In this document: piece by piece, positions 1 to 7,320 of the stretch
Layout: every line of letters starts with the position of its first letter
Position numbering within the stretch: position 1 is the stretch's first letter
Assembly: GCA_937960415.1 (NCBI GenBank)
Contig: CALGPK010000031.1
Span: 1 to 36,118, forward strand
Length of the DNA: 36,118 nucleotides
DNA from: an uncultured Bacteroidales bacterium
GTDB taxonomy: Bacteria; Bacteroidota; Bacteroidia; Bacteroidales; GWA2-32-17
Direction of reading: 5' to 3'
Position numbers and translations under genes: made by a program
The notes under the pieces: model-generated
Database searches by the model: none
What the model saw: only the letters and a program-made list of their open reading frames with translations
Told to the model about the DNA's origin: nothing

Positions 1-249
1 ATCAAAACCACGAATGCCCTTTTGCCATGCATCGTAAATAACACTTACTGCATGATATCCAATCATACAATTGGTTTCGTTGGCAGATAGTTCCCAAATG
101 GGCAATACATCTGAAAACGTATGCCCATGTCTACCAGTACCAATAAAGGGACTAACATAATTGACATATCTAAAATTTGTTTTTTCAGTACACGCACACA
201 TCAGCCAACTTACTAATATCAAGTAAAAATAAAGTAAAGAAAACTTCAT
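1..249 (-). CDS. GH92-family alpha-mannosidase-like lipoprotein, partial and internally deleted
   Basis: The frame opens with ATG at 249 and stays open to the window edge (83 codons seen). Residues 1-20 form a hydrophobic leader ending in Cys20, a plausible lipoprotein signal (MCAC). Residues 29-45 (YVNYVSPFIGTGRHGHTF) match the conserved N-terminus of GH92 exo-alpha-mannosidases. Residues 49-66 (LPIWELSANETNCMIGYH), continuing to KGIRGFD, match the conserved core that in full-length members lies several hundred residues further on. Only about three residues separate the two motifs, so the intervening domain is absent in frame near positions 112-117. It starts 4 bp after the lacI-type stop, so the two are probably co-transcribed. 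The family assignment is secure from motifs; activity of this form is doubtful. A real deletion and an assembly join are both possible. Confidence 0.8.
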   Translation of the reverse strand, partial: MKFSLLYFYLILVSWLMCACTEKTNFRYVNYVSPFIGTGRHGHTFSDVLPIWELSANETNCMIGYHAVSVIYDAWQKGIRGFD

Positions 250-253
250 CTTT

Positions 254-1303
254 TTAGATATTATATTTTGCAACCGACTCTCTCAAAATAAGATTGGTTT
301 GTAATTTAACTTGATACAGTTCGGTTATTTCTTCATTTGCCTTTGTTTTACTAATTATTTTTAAAAGTGTTTCAACAGCATATTTTGCAATACTTTCAAT
401 AGGTTGTAAAATGGCAGTTATAGGAGGATTAGAAAAACGGAACACATCAATATCGTCGAAACTAATAATGGAAAGTTTAGAAGGCACATGAATATTCAAC
501 TCTCTGCATACTTCAAGCAAAGCAAGTGTAATTTGATTATTAGCCGAAAAAATGGCTGTAGGCATCACTTTGTTGCTTGTCCAGTCTTTTAGTATATTGT
601 AAATAGTTTTAAACATATTTTCGCGTGGAATTATTTTGTGATAAAAATCGTTAAAGCTTTCGAGGCTTGTATCAAAAGCTTCTTTGTATCCTGTAAAACG
701 TTCTACCTGCGTACTAATGTGAGCAGGAGCAATGGTGAAACATCCAATGCGTCGATGCCCATTTTCGAACAGATATTGAGTGGCTTCTCGGGCACCAAAC
801 ACATTATCTACTACCACATAGTGGCTGGGATAAGAGCTATAAATACGATCTACAAGCACAAACGAAACCTGTTCATTATTTATTTTGCGAAGATGTTCGA
901 TATCTTCGATAGTCGAAGAAATGATTAATCCATCTACTTGTTTTTCAAGCAATGTATCGATAATTTTTTTTTCTTTATCGGCATTTTCGTCCGAATTGCA
1001 GATAATTAAATTGTACTGATTGAGACTGCAATAATCCTCGACATAACGAGCTAATTTGGCATAAAACGGATTGGAAATATCTGAAACAATCAGACCTATC
1101 GTATTTGATTTGCCTATTCTTAAACTACGGGCAAACTGATTGGGCTTATAATTAAGTTCTTGTGCTAACTTCAAAACACGCTCCTGAGTGACTTTACTAA
1201 TACCATTCTCATCGCCTTTGCCATTCAACACCATAGACACCAAGGTTTTCGAAACACCTAATTTTTCGGCAATGTCGCTCAGCGAAACCTTTTTTTGCTT
1301 CAT
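254..1303 (-). CDS. LacI-family transcriptional regulator
   Basis: A 349-residue protein, the usual LacI/GalR length. The N-terminus carries the helix-turn-helix (DIAEKLGVSKTLVSMVLNG, residues 10-28) and the hinge helix (NQFARSLR, near 55-62). The rest is a periplasmic-binding-protein-like sensor with the typical VSDISNPFYAKLARYVEDY start and a SIISFDDIDVF motif. Family members bind a palindromic operator and release it or bind it in response to a small sugar-like effector. The gene lies directly upstream of a GH92 mannosidase-type frame, so the effector may be a mannose-containing glycan product; this is inference. A perfect palindrome 33 bp upstream of the start suggests autoregulation. The ATG at 1303 is supported because it places the HTH at its normal distance from the N-terminus. 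Confidence 0.95.
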   Translation of the reverse strand: MKQKKVSLSDIAEKLGVSKTLVSMVLNGKGDENGISKVTQERVLKLAQELNYKPNQFARSLRIGKSNTIGLIVSDISNPFYAKLARYVEDYCSLNQYNLIICNSDENADKEKKIIDTLLEKQVDGLIISSTIEDIEHLRKINNEQVSFVLVDRIYSSYPSHYVVVDNVFGAREATQYLFENGHRRIGCFTIAPAHISTQVERFTGYKEAFDTSLESFNDFYHKIIPRENMFKTIYNILKDWTSNKVMPTAIFSANNQITLALLEVCRELNIHVPSKLSIISFDDIDVFRFSNPPITAILQPIESIAKYAVETLLKIISKTKANEEITELYQVKLQTNLILRESVAKYNI

Positions 1304-1322
1304 AATATAGATAATTTAAAAA

Positions 1323-1330
1323 CAAAGGTA
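1323..1330 (-). promoter_or_regulatory. Bacteroidota -7 promoter element for the lacI-type gene
   Basis: On the minus strand this reads TACCTTTG, a full match to TAnnTTTG. It is about 20 bp upstream of the regulator start codon. No clear TTTG -33 box is at the usual distance; that place is occupied by the palindrome at 1336-1357. Confidence 0.5.
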
Positions 1331-1335
1331 TAAAA

Positions 1336-1357
1336 AACTCTAAAACGTTTTAGAGTT
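1336..1357. promoter_or_regulatory. 22-bp perfect palindrome, probable LacI-type operator
   Basis: The site is a perfect 22-bp inverted repeat with a central CG, core CTAAAACGTTTTAG, flanked by AA/ACT arms. LacI-family operators are typically palindromes centred on CG. It sits just upstream of the -7 element of the regulator gene, so binding would block the promoter (negative autoregulation of regulator and GH92 gene). On the minus strand it is followed by TTTTA and lies about 20 bp after the stop codon of the channel gene, so it could also fold as a weak terminator for the upstream unit. Confidence 0.75.
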
Positions 1358-1377
1358 GTTGAAAAAATGTTAATATT

Positions 1378-2712
1378 TTATCGCAATACTTTTCTAACAA
1401 ACGCAACTGTAAAGTAAGACATCATGAAAACCCCTACAAAGCCTTCAAGAGAAGAAATTATACGACTTAATCCTTGCGGAAATACATCACCATAGCCTAT
1501 GGTAAAAAATGTGATAGCACTGTGATAAAACGATTGCGAAATGATAGACATATGATCGGGATTGCCAACTGAACTCCATGTTTTACCTAAATTCAAAAAA
1601 TGAAGCAATGAAAACAGAACTCCAAAAAAAGCCCAAATAACAACAATACTCTCAAAAACTCGTAAAGGCGATGTTGCATATAAGCCCATTTTGTCGAACA
1701 CTATCTTTTTAAAGTAATAACCCAACCATAAATACAGTTGCTTAAACCAGCTTGCGTTCGATATATTAATTTTTTCAACTGCCAGTTCTTCTCGTCTAAA
1801 TGCTACGTATGCCTTGTCTTCATCGTCGTACTGACCAATGTTATTGAAATTTCTTTTTAAAAGATTAAACTGCCATGCAAAATGCGATGAATCCTGATCT
1901 TTGTTCGATTTGATTTGACGAAAGACATTATTTCTATCCCACGATAAAAATAAACTGCCCATAAGACGGCAACCAAACAAATTGATGGTCTTTATAGCGG
2001 TTGGATTTTCTTCAAACGATAAATCAACTATATCGTGAACAAAAACATCGGAAAAATTTAAATAGTTACAATGCTGCATTCGCAAATCGGTATAACTATT
2101 AAATCGGCATCCTTCGAACGACAAGTGTTTAATTTCGGCCTTAAAAAAAGATAATTGAACATTATTGAATTCGGATCGATCAAAATAGACTTCTCCATTT
2201 TTTAGTTTAAACTCATCAAAACTTATTTTACCCTGTAAAAAACTAACACTTTTGAGCATTAATTTGACAGAATATATTTCAACTTCATCGAAAATGAGAT
2301 TAGAGTTGCCAAACGACGCTTTGTTGAAATTTATCTTAGATGCTCCGAACTCCGCTTTTGCAAAATCGACTGCACCATCGCCAAAAACGGTTCGCTCAAA
2401 CGACAGTTGAACATCGCCAAAAATAGCAAACTTAAAATCTTTAGTTCCATTGCCAAAGGTACAGACCTTAAAATTTACATTTCCGTTACCAAAACTTGCA
2501 TTGACAAAGCTCACATTGCCATTACCAAAACTTGTGTTGGCAAATAACACATCGCCATTGCCCCAAAAAACATATTGAAAGTTTTTAACTCCATCGCCAT
2601 AGTAGCAATTCTTAAAATCCTGTGTACCTTTTACAAAGTTGGCATTGTAAAAACTAACATTGCCATTGTAAAAAACAGCCGAATTAAAATTTACATTTCC
2701 CTCTTCGGACAA
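1378..2712 (-). CDS. Two-TM potassium-channel protein with N-terminal 12-residue repeats (main part of a split gene)
   Basis: The C-terminal ~110 residues hold a membrane helix (VFESIVVIWAFFGVLFSLL, about 350-370), a pore loop with the selectivity-filter motif TIGYGD (about 403-408), and a last helix (FVGVFMMSYFTVAF). This is the two-TM potassium-channel (Ion_trans_2) layout, acting in the inner membrane as a tetramer. Residues 2-193 are 16 consecutive 12-residue units of consensus FGNGxVxFxxAx, likely a beta-solenoid resembling pentapeptide-repeat proteins but with a different period. The frame as drawn starts with TTG at 2712, in the middle of the repeat, and overlaps the preceding frame by 22 nt. 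I regard it as the continuation of 2691-3113 after a frameshift rather than an independent gene. It ends the long minus-strand run from ndk. Confidence 0.8.
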   Translation of the reverse strand: MSEEGNVNFNSAVFYNGNVSFYNANFVKGTQDFKNCYYGDGVKNFQYVFWGNGDVLFANTSFGNGNVSFVNASFGNGNVNFKVCTFGNGTKDFKFAIFGDVQLSFERTVFGDGAVDFAKAEFGASKINFNKASFGNSNLIFDEVEIYSVKLMLKSVSFLQGKISFDEFKLKNGEVYFDRSEFNNVQLSFFKAEIKHLSFEGCRFNSYTDLRMQHCNYLNFSDVFVHDIVDLSFEENPTAIKTINLFGCRLMGSLFLSWDRNNVFRQIKSNKDQDSSHFAWQFNLLKRNFNNIGQYDDEDKAYVAFRREELAVEKINISNASWFKQLYLWLGYYFKKIVFDKMGLYATSPLRVFESIVVIWAFFGVLFSLLHFLNLGKTWSSVGNPDHMSIISQSFYHSAITFFTIGYGDVFPQGLSRIISSLEGFVGVFMMSYFTVAFVRKVLR

Positions 2713-2777
2713 TTATCGAACACCACATTGCCACGAATAAACAAAGACTTAGCAAACGAGACAGGAGATCCTGTAAA
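2134..2777 (-). repeat. Tandem 12-residue (36-nt) protein repeat, about 18 units
   Basis: Sixteen in-register units lie in the downstream frame (2134-2709), for example FGNGNVSFVNAS, FGNGNVNFKVCT, FGDGAVDFAKAE, FGASKINFNKAS. Two more (FTGSPVSFAKSL, FIRGNVVFDNCP) lie in the upstream frame. Position 1 is F, 4 often G, 6 V/I/L, 8 F, 11 A or S. The units are diverged at DNA level, so this is an old protein repeat rather than a recent DNA tandem array. Confidence 0.85.
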
Positions 2778-3113
2778 TACCGCATTACTAAAATTGTTCG
2801 ATAAATGAGCATTGAAAACAGCTCGTTCAGCCGAAAAGTTCAAAATATTAATAGGAACATTTGCTTCGTTTTTCAACTGATCTATATCAAAATTTTCAAT
2901 ATAAGCCTCGTTTAAATCAATAGCTTCGCCTGATAGAATCTGCCTGTAAATTTCGTCTGTATGTATGTAACCTAACTCTGTGTAGTAAATTTCGTGCTTA
3001 TACTCATTAAAAAAACTTAAACAAGCCGTTTGACTGTATTTTTTCCCTGAAAATGAAACAAACTCTTTGTCTATTATTTTGACTTTAAAATATTTAAATG
3101 TAGATGGATACAT
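2691..3113 (-). CDS. N-terminal part of the repeat/potassium-channel protein, cut off by a frameshift
   Basis: A 140-residue frame starts with ATG at 3113, two bases after the addB-like stop, so it is probably translationally coupled. The first ~95 residues are an unrecognised soluble region (YTELGYIHTDEIYRQILSGE). The end enters the same 12-residue repeat seen in the next frame (FTGSPVSFAKSL, FIRGNVVFDNCP) and then runs out as KREM and a stop. The repeat resumes immediately in another frame at 2709. Both pieces together would make a protein of about 580 residues. A frameshift mutation, a sequencing error, or less likely programmed frameshifting would explain the break. Two separately translated polypeptides are possible but the repeat cut in the middle argues against it. 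Confidence 0.75.
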   Translation of the reverse strand: MYPSTFKYFKVKIIDKEFVSFSGKKYSQTACLSFFNEYKHEIYYTELGYIHTDEIYRQILSGEAIDLNEAYIENFDIDQLKNEANVPINILNFSAERAVFNAHLSNNFSNAVFTGSPVSFAKSLFIRGNVVFDNCPKREM

Positions 3114-3115
3114 CG

Positions 3116-5896
3116 TTAATCATTTCTTTTGCAAATTACATTAAATTCGCAATATTCACAATTTTTAATTTCTTCTGTTTGTATAAACGATAAATCTTCA
3201 TTAAACATCAATTCATTAAGAATATGAACAAACTGCCGACTTAGTTCTGTTACATATTGCATCAAATCAAACGGTTGGTCGTTTATCGTCAACTGGCCAT
3301 TTTCGCGTGGTTTGGTAAAGTAGATATTTTCGAGCAAAATTTGTTTATTGATTGGTTGATTATTCTGCTGCTGGTATTGATAATACACATAACCATAAAA
3401 CATTAACTGAAACGCATACGAGTATTTTCTATCTGCCCTAAAAAAATCATCAAGCGAAGCAATCTTAACTGATGAGCTACCTTTCGATGTTTTAAAGTCA
3501 ATGATATATATGGCATTGTTGTTCTCTAAAATTAAATCGGGAATGCCTGCTAATGTAATTTTATTATCTTCCGACAAAAAGAGATCACACGAAAGAGTGT
3601 TTGTGTTAAAAACAGGTTTTGCAGGATATCGATTGCGTTCCTTTTCGGCGAGCAGAAATCGATCTATCATTTTAGTTATTTGCAACATTTGAATCTTTGC
3701 GCCAAGAGTATGGTAAGGTTCTGTAACACATTCTTTTACCACAGACTCAACCCGTAATTTCATTTCTTCGAGGTGCTCTACTGTTAAATAGTTAAAATCT
3801 GAAAATAATCGTTCGATAATCTTATGCAAAAGATTACCCAAATCAATAAACTCTGCCTGTTCTACAAATAAGTCTTCTGTTTTTAATTTAAGTATATATC
3901 GATATGCAAACTGCAACCTACATATCAAATAATCGCTCAACATTTTACGTGATATGCCATTTTGTAAAACAATTTGATAAAAACTATTCCACTCATTCAA
4001 AATATCTTGCTTTTTAATTTCTATGGATGCATTTGTATGGAAAATATTAAATGGAATAATAATTTTATGAGTATTGCATTTTTGATGAAAATATTCTATT
4101 TGCCTGATATATGGACTTTTATCAACCGGTTTGTCGTTGCTTATGGTTGAATAAGTCAGAAAAACTTTTTTAGCCCTCTGAACAAGACGATAAAAATGAT
4201 AGGCATAAACCGATTCGCGTCGTTCGGCAGTAGATAAGCCAAAATAATAACGAAAAGCATGTAAAATAAATGTTTGAGGCATATAATGGCGGGGCAAGTT
4301 ATCCTCCGATGCCGATAACAGTATTACATTTTCAAAATCGAGCAGGCGGCTTTCCATCAAACCCATGATTTGCAAGCCTTCTATCGGCTCTCCAATTAAA
4401 TCGACTTTCAGATTTCCTGCTATTTGCATTAAAATCTGATTGCCTATTTTAATTCCTAACTCAATACCCTCTTTCTTGCACAACGACAAAAAAAACAATA
4501 ACTCATCTAATAATCGGTCTATCGCTTGTTTTTCGATAATAAGATAAGGGTTGGCGGTTTTCGTATCTAGATCTTGCCTGATAAATTTGAGCAACTGTAA
4601 CAAAATTTCGGCAAATTCGTTGTCATTTTTGTGATTTTCGTTAAAAATTTTTTTTAATTCATCTGAGACATCTGTGCAATTGAGTTGTTTTAAATTTACC
4701 ATTTTGCTTTCTTTAATCTGTGTGATTATTTCTTTTGTCCAATTTTTATCAGCCAAAAACGGATGATAAAGCAATTCGAGCAAAGTATTGGTTGGTACAT
4801 ACGAACTATTCGTATAAACTACACATTTAACCAATAATTTTAAAAAGCCATACGTCTGCGTATTTTTTAACGAATAGCCCATAGTAACATTAAACCGCTT
4901 AACACTTTCGGGTAGCGAATTTAAAACGAGAGGCAACAACGATTCATTTGCCAAAACAATCACGGTATTTGAGTTTTCTTCGCTTAAGTCTAATTTATTA
5001 AGAATGGCAGGCAAAAATTTTACCTGTTCGGTCTCGTTGACAAACTCATAAATGTTGAATACTACATTTTGCAAGCGATGCGTATCGTATGTAAAATCAT
5101 TGGGATTAGGATGTTTTTTTAACCAATTTCGTAAATATTGCCCCGCTGTATTCAATTCATCTTGAATATAATACTCATCATAATCCCATAAATAGGTAAG
5201 ATTAGAATTATTTTCGATGTATTCTAAAATTTTTTCTTCAGCCTTAGTTAGAGCATTAAAACCAACTGCATAAACATACTTGGGCAATTTTGTATTAAAC
5301 AGTTCTATTTCGAAAAAATATCTCAACAAATAACCATCGTAAGCAATTTTTTTTTGACAAATTTGACAGATAAAATTTTTATATATGTTAAGTAAATTTT
5401 TGCTAATGGAGTGATATTTGTCCAAAAATTTTTTCTCGGCAAAGATTTGATGATAATACTTAAAAATATCCTCCAATTCGTTTTTTATTGAAAACCTATC
5501 ACCTACTTGTTCCCACTCGGCTATATTTTGAAAAAATTTTTCAACATCGACCAGTTCGCTGTCTAACTCATTGAAATCGTTTAGCAATATACTGCCTAAA
5601 TGGTAAAACTGTTCAAACGTAATGTTTTCGTTTGAAAAAACGTTGCGATATGCTTTAAAAAGTTCAAAGATTAGAACAATTTCTTCGGCAACCATTAATT
5701 CTGATTTTTCGGCAATCCAGTCTTTCAGCGATACCATTTTGGGTAACCACGACACCTGACTTGGAATCACCTGATGAAAATCTTTCTCTAAATACAAACA
5801 CGAACGTCGATTAGGCATCAAAATCAACACTTCATTCAAGTGCTGGCTGTGCTTAGAATAAATGTAATCGGCTACCTGATACAAAAAACTACTCAT
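3116..5896 (-). CDS. addB: AddB-like PD-(D/E)XK nuclease subunit of a helicase-nuclease
   Basis: A 926-residue protein resembling the AddB/RexB-type partner of AddA. The C-terminus has a PD-(D/E)XK nuclease (GIPDLILENN near 786, IIDFKTSKG near 798) and four cysteines placed as in the AddB iron-sulphur nuclease: Cys659 (LICRLQFAYRYIL), then Cys913, Cys916 and Cys922 (CEYCEFNVIC). The N-terminal half has the divergent helicase-like fold of such subunits (VLILMPNRRS). With the AddA-like protein at 7317-10487 it should process double-strand ends for RecA loading. Its start overlaps the cstA-like stop by 4 nt. Family function is established; Bacteroidota members are annotated variously as AddB or PD-(D/E)XK nuclease. 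Confidence 0.85.
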   Translation of the reverse strand: MSSFLYQVADYIYSKHSQHLNEVLILMPNRRSCLYLEKDFHQVIPSQVSWLPKMVSLKDWIAEKSELMVAEEIVLIFELFKAYRNVFSNENITFEQFYHLGSILLNDFNELDSELVDVEKFFQNIAEWEQVGDRFSIKNELEDIFKYYHQIFAEKKFLDKYHSISKNLLNIYKNFICQICQKKIAYDGYLLRYFFEIELFNTKLPKYVYAVGFNALTKAEEKILEYIENNSNLTYLWDYDEYYIQDELNTAGQYLRNWLKKHPNPNDFTYDTHRLQNVVFNIYEFVNETEQVKFLPAILNKLDLSEENSNTVIVLANESLLPLVLNSLPESVKRFNVTMGYSLKNTQTYGFLKLLVKCVVYTNSSYVPTNTLLELLYHPFLADKNWTKEIITQIKESKMVNLKQLNCTDVSDELKKIFNENHKNDNEFAEILLQLLKFIRQDLDTKTANPYLIIEKQAIDRLLDELLFFLSLCKKEGIELGIKIGNQILMQIAGNLKVDLIGEPIEGLQIMGLMESRLLDFENVILLSASEDNLPRHYMPQTFILHAFRYYFGLSTAERRESVYAYHFYRLVQRAKKVFLTYSTISNDKPVDKSPYIRQIEYFHQKCNTHKIIIPFNIFHTNASIEIKKQDILNEWNSFYQIVLQNGISRKMLSDYLICRLQFAYRYILKLKTEDLFVEQAEFIDLGNLLHKIIERLFSDFNYLTVEHLEEMKLRVESVVKECVTEPYHTLGAKIQMLQITKMIDRFLLAEKERNRYPAKPVFNTNTLSCDLFLSEDNKITLAGIPDLILENNNAIYIIDFKTSKGSSSVKIASLDDFFRADRKYSYAFQLMFYGYVYYQYQQQNNQPINKQILLENIYFTKPRENGQLTINDQPFDLMQYVTELSRQFVHILNELMFNEDLSFIQTEEIKNCEYCEFNVICKRND

Positions 5897-7320
5897 AATT
5901 TTGCTATATTTCTAATATTTTTAATATTTAGCAAGAAAACTAACGTTATCAAAACAGTTGTTACAATACCAATAGCATAAGCAAGAAAAGCATCTAAAGC
6001 AAATCCTTCGGGTGCTATAAGAATATATGTACTAACAACAGCCGTCATAAATATTGCAGGTAACAAGGTGATGTAAAAGAACTTCTGATTTTTTAGCAAA
6101 TATATCGTAATAGTCCACAGCACAATAGTGGCTAGTGTTTGATTGGACCAGGCCATATATCGCCAGATAATGTCGAAATTTACCTGCGTTAATAAAAAAC
6201 CACCTGCAAACAAAAAGATCGAAATAAACAGACGGTTTTTAATAGGCTTTTGATCAAGTTTTAGAAAGTCGGCAACAATAAGTCGTGCACTGCGAAAGGC
6301 TGTATCGCCACTAGTGATGGGTGCGGCTACCACACCCAACAACGCTAACACACTGCCCACCACACCCAACAATTTGACCGAAATCTCGTTAACTGCCCAT
6401 GCGGCATTGCCCTGATGCTGAATCATAACCTCGTTCAACTGTTGCACACCACCCCAAAAACTCATACCAACCGCAGCCCATATCAATGCTACCAAACCCT
6501 CCACCACCATTGCGCCATAGAAAACCTGTCGCCCATATCGCTCATTCTTAATGCAACGTGCCATCATAGGCGACTGCGTAGCATGAAAACCCGATATAGC
6601 CCCACAAGCAATAGTAATAAACATTAGCGGAAATACCGGAAATTTCTCCGCATTATGGTGCATGTTGCTCAACGACAATTCGGGTACAGGCAGCCACTTT
6701 GTTATAATGGCTATAAAAATAGAAAAAGCCATAAACATTAAGGCAAATCCAAACAGTGGATATATTTTACCTATAATTTTATCAACCGGCAATAAAGTTG
6801 CAGCAATATAATATACAAAAATTACAGCAGCCCAAAAGTTAATGCCAATTTCACCAGCCACAATTGAATCTAAAATTTTAGCAGGACCTGTAACAAACAC
6901 TGCACCTACCATTATCATCATCACCACCACAAACACCCTCATCACTTGCTTAACCACATTGCCCATATACATTCCAACAATTTCGGTTATCGATGCTCCA
7001 TCGTGGCGTACCGAAATCATGCCCGAAAAAAAGTCGTGTACCGCACCTGCAAAAATATTGCCCAACACTATCCACAAAAAAGCAACAGGACCCCACATAG
7101 CACCAGCAATAGCACCGAAAATTGGTCCTAAACCTGCAATGTTCAAAAACTGTATTAAAAAAATCTTTGCCCATGGCAATGGTACATAATCAACGCCATC
7201 GGTTCGAGTATATGCAGGTGTTGGTTTATTTGGATCGCTTCCGAAAACCCTATCGGCTATTTTAGAATAAAACCAGTATCCCGTAAATAAAAAAACAACA
7301 GATAACAAAAACGTAATCAT
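5893..7320 (-). CDS. cstA: CstA-family carbon-starvation / peptide-pyruvate transporter, short form
   Basis: A 475-residue polytopic membrane protein. It has an N-terminal helix (FLLSVVFLFTGYWFYSKIA) followed by the CstA signature (TRTDGVDYVPLPWAKIFLIQF, then FLNIAGLGPIFGAIAGAMWG) and the VHDFFSGMISVRHDG and SGFHATQSPMMARC segments. About a dozen hydrophobic segments follow. The E. coli proteins CstA and BtsT are near 700 residues; this is the shorter form common in Bacteroidota. Family members import peptides or pyruvate, often under carbon limitation; the substrate here cannot be told. It overlaps addA upstream and addB downstream by 4 nt each, so it sits inside the addAB unit. Confidence 0.9.
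   Translation of the reverse strand: MITFLLSVVFLFTGYWFYSKIADRVFGSDPNKPTPAYTRTDGVDYVPLPWAKIFLIQFLNIAGLGPIFGAIAGAMWGPVAFLWIVLGNIFAGAVHDFFSGMISVRHDGASITEIVGMYMGNVVKQVMRVFVVVMMIMVGAVFVTGPAKILDSIVAGEIGINFWAAVIFVYYIAATLLPVDKIIGKIYPLFGFALMFMAFSIFIAIITKWLPVPELSLSNMHHNAEKFPVFPLMFITIACGAISGFHATQSPMMARCIKNERYGRQVFYGAMVVEGLVALIWAAVGMSFWGGVQQLNEVMIQHQGNAAWAVNEISVKLLGVVGSVLALLGVVAAPITSGDTAFRSARLIVADFLKLDQKPIKNRLFISIFLFAGGFLLTQVNFDIIWRYMAWSNQTLATIVLWTITIYLLKNQKFFYITLLPAIFMTAVVSTYILIAPEGFALDAFLAYAIGIVTTVLITLVFLLNIKNIRNIAKL

Noticed and set aside
6842-7189. Open frames opposite cstA (and similar antisense frames across addA, ndk, adhesin and peptidase genes)
   Set aside because: They mirror strong real genes, have biased low-complexity composition and no domain, start context or promoter.
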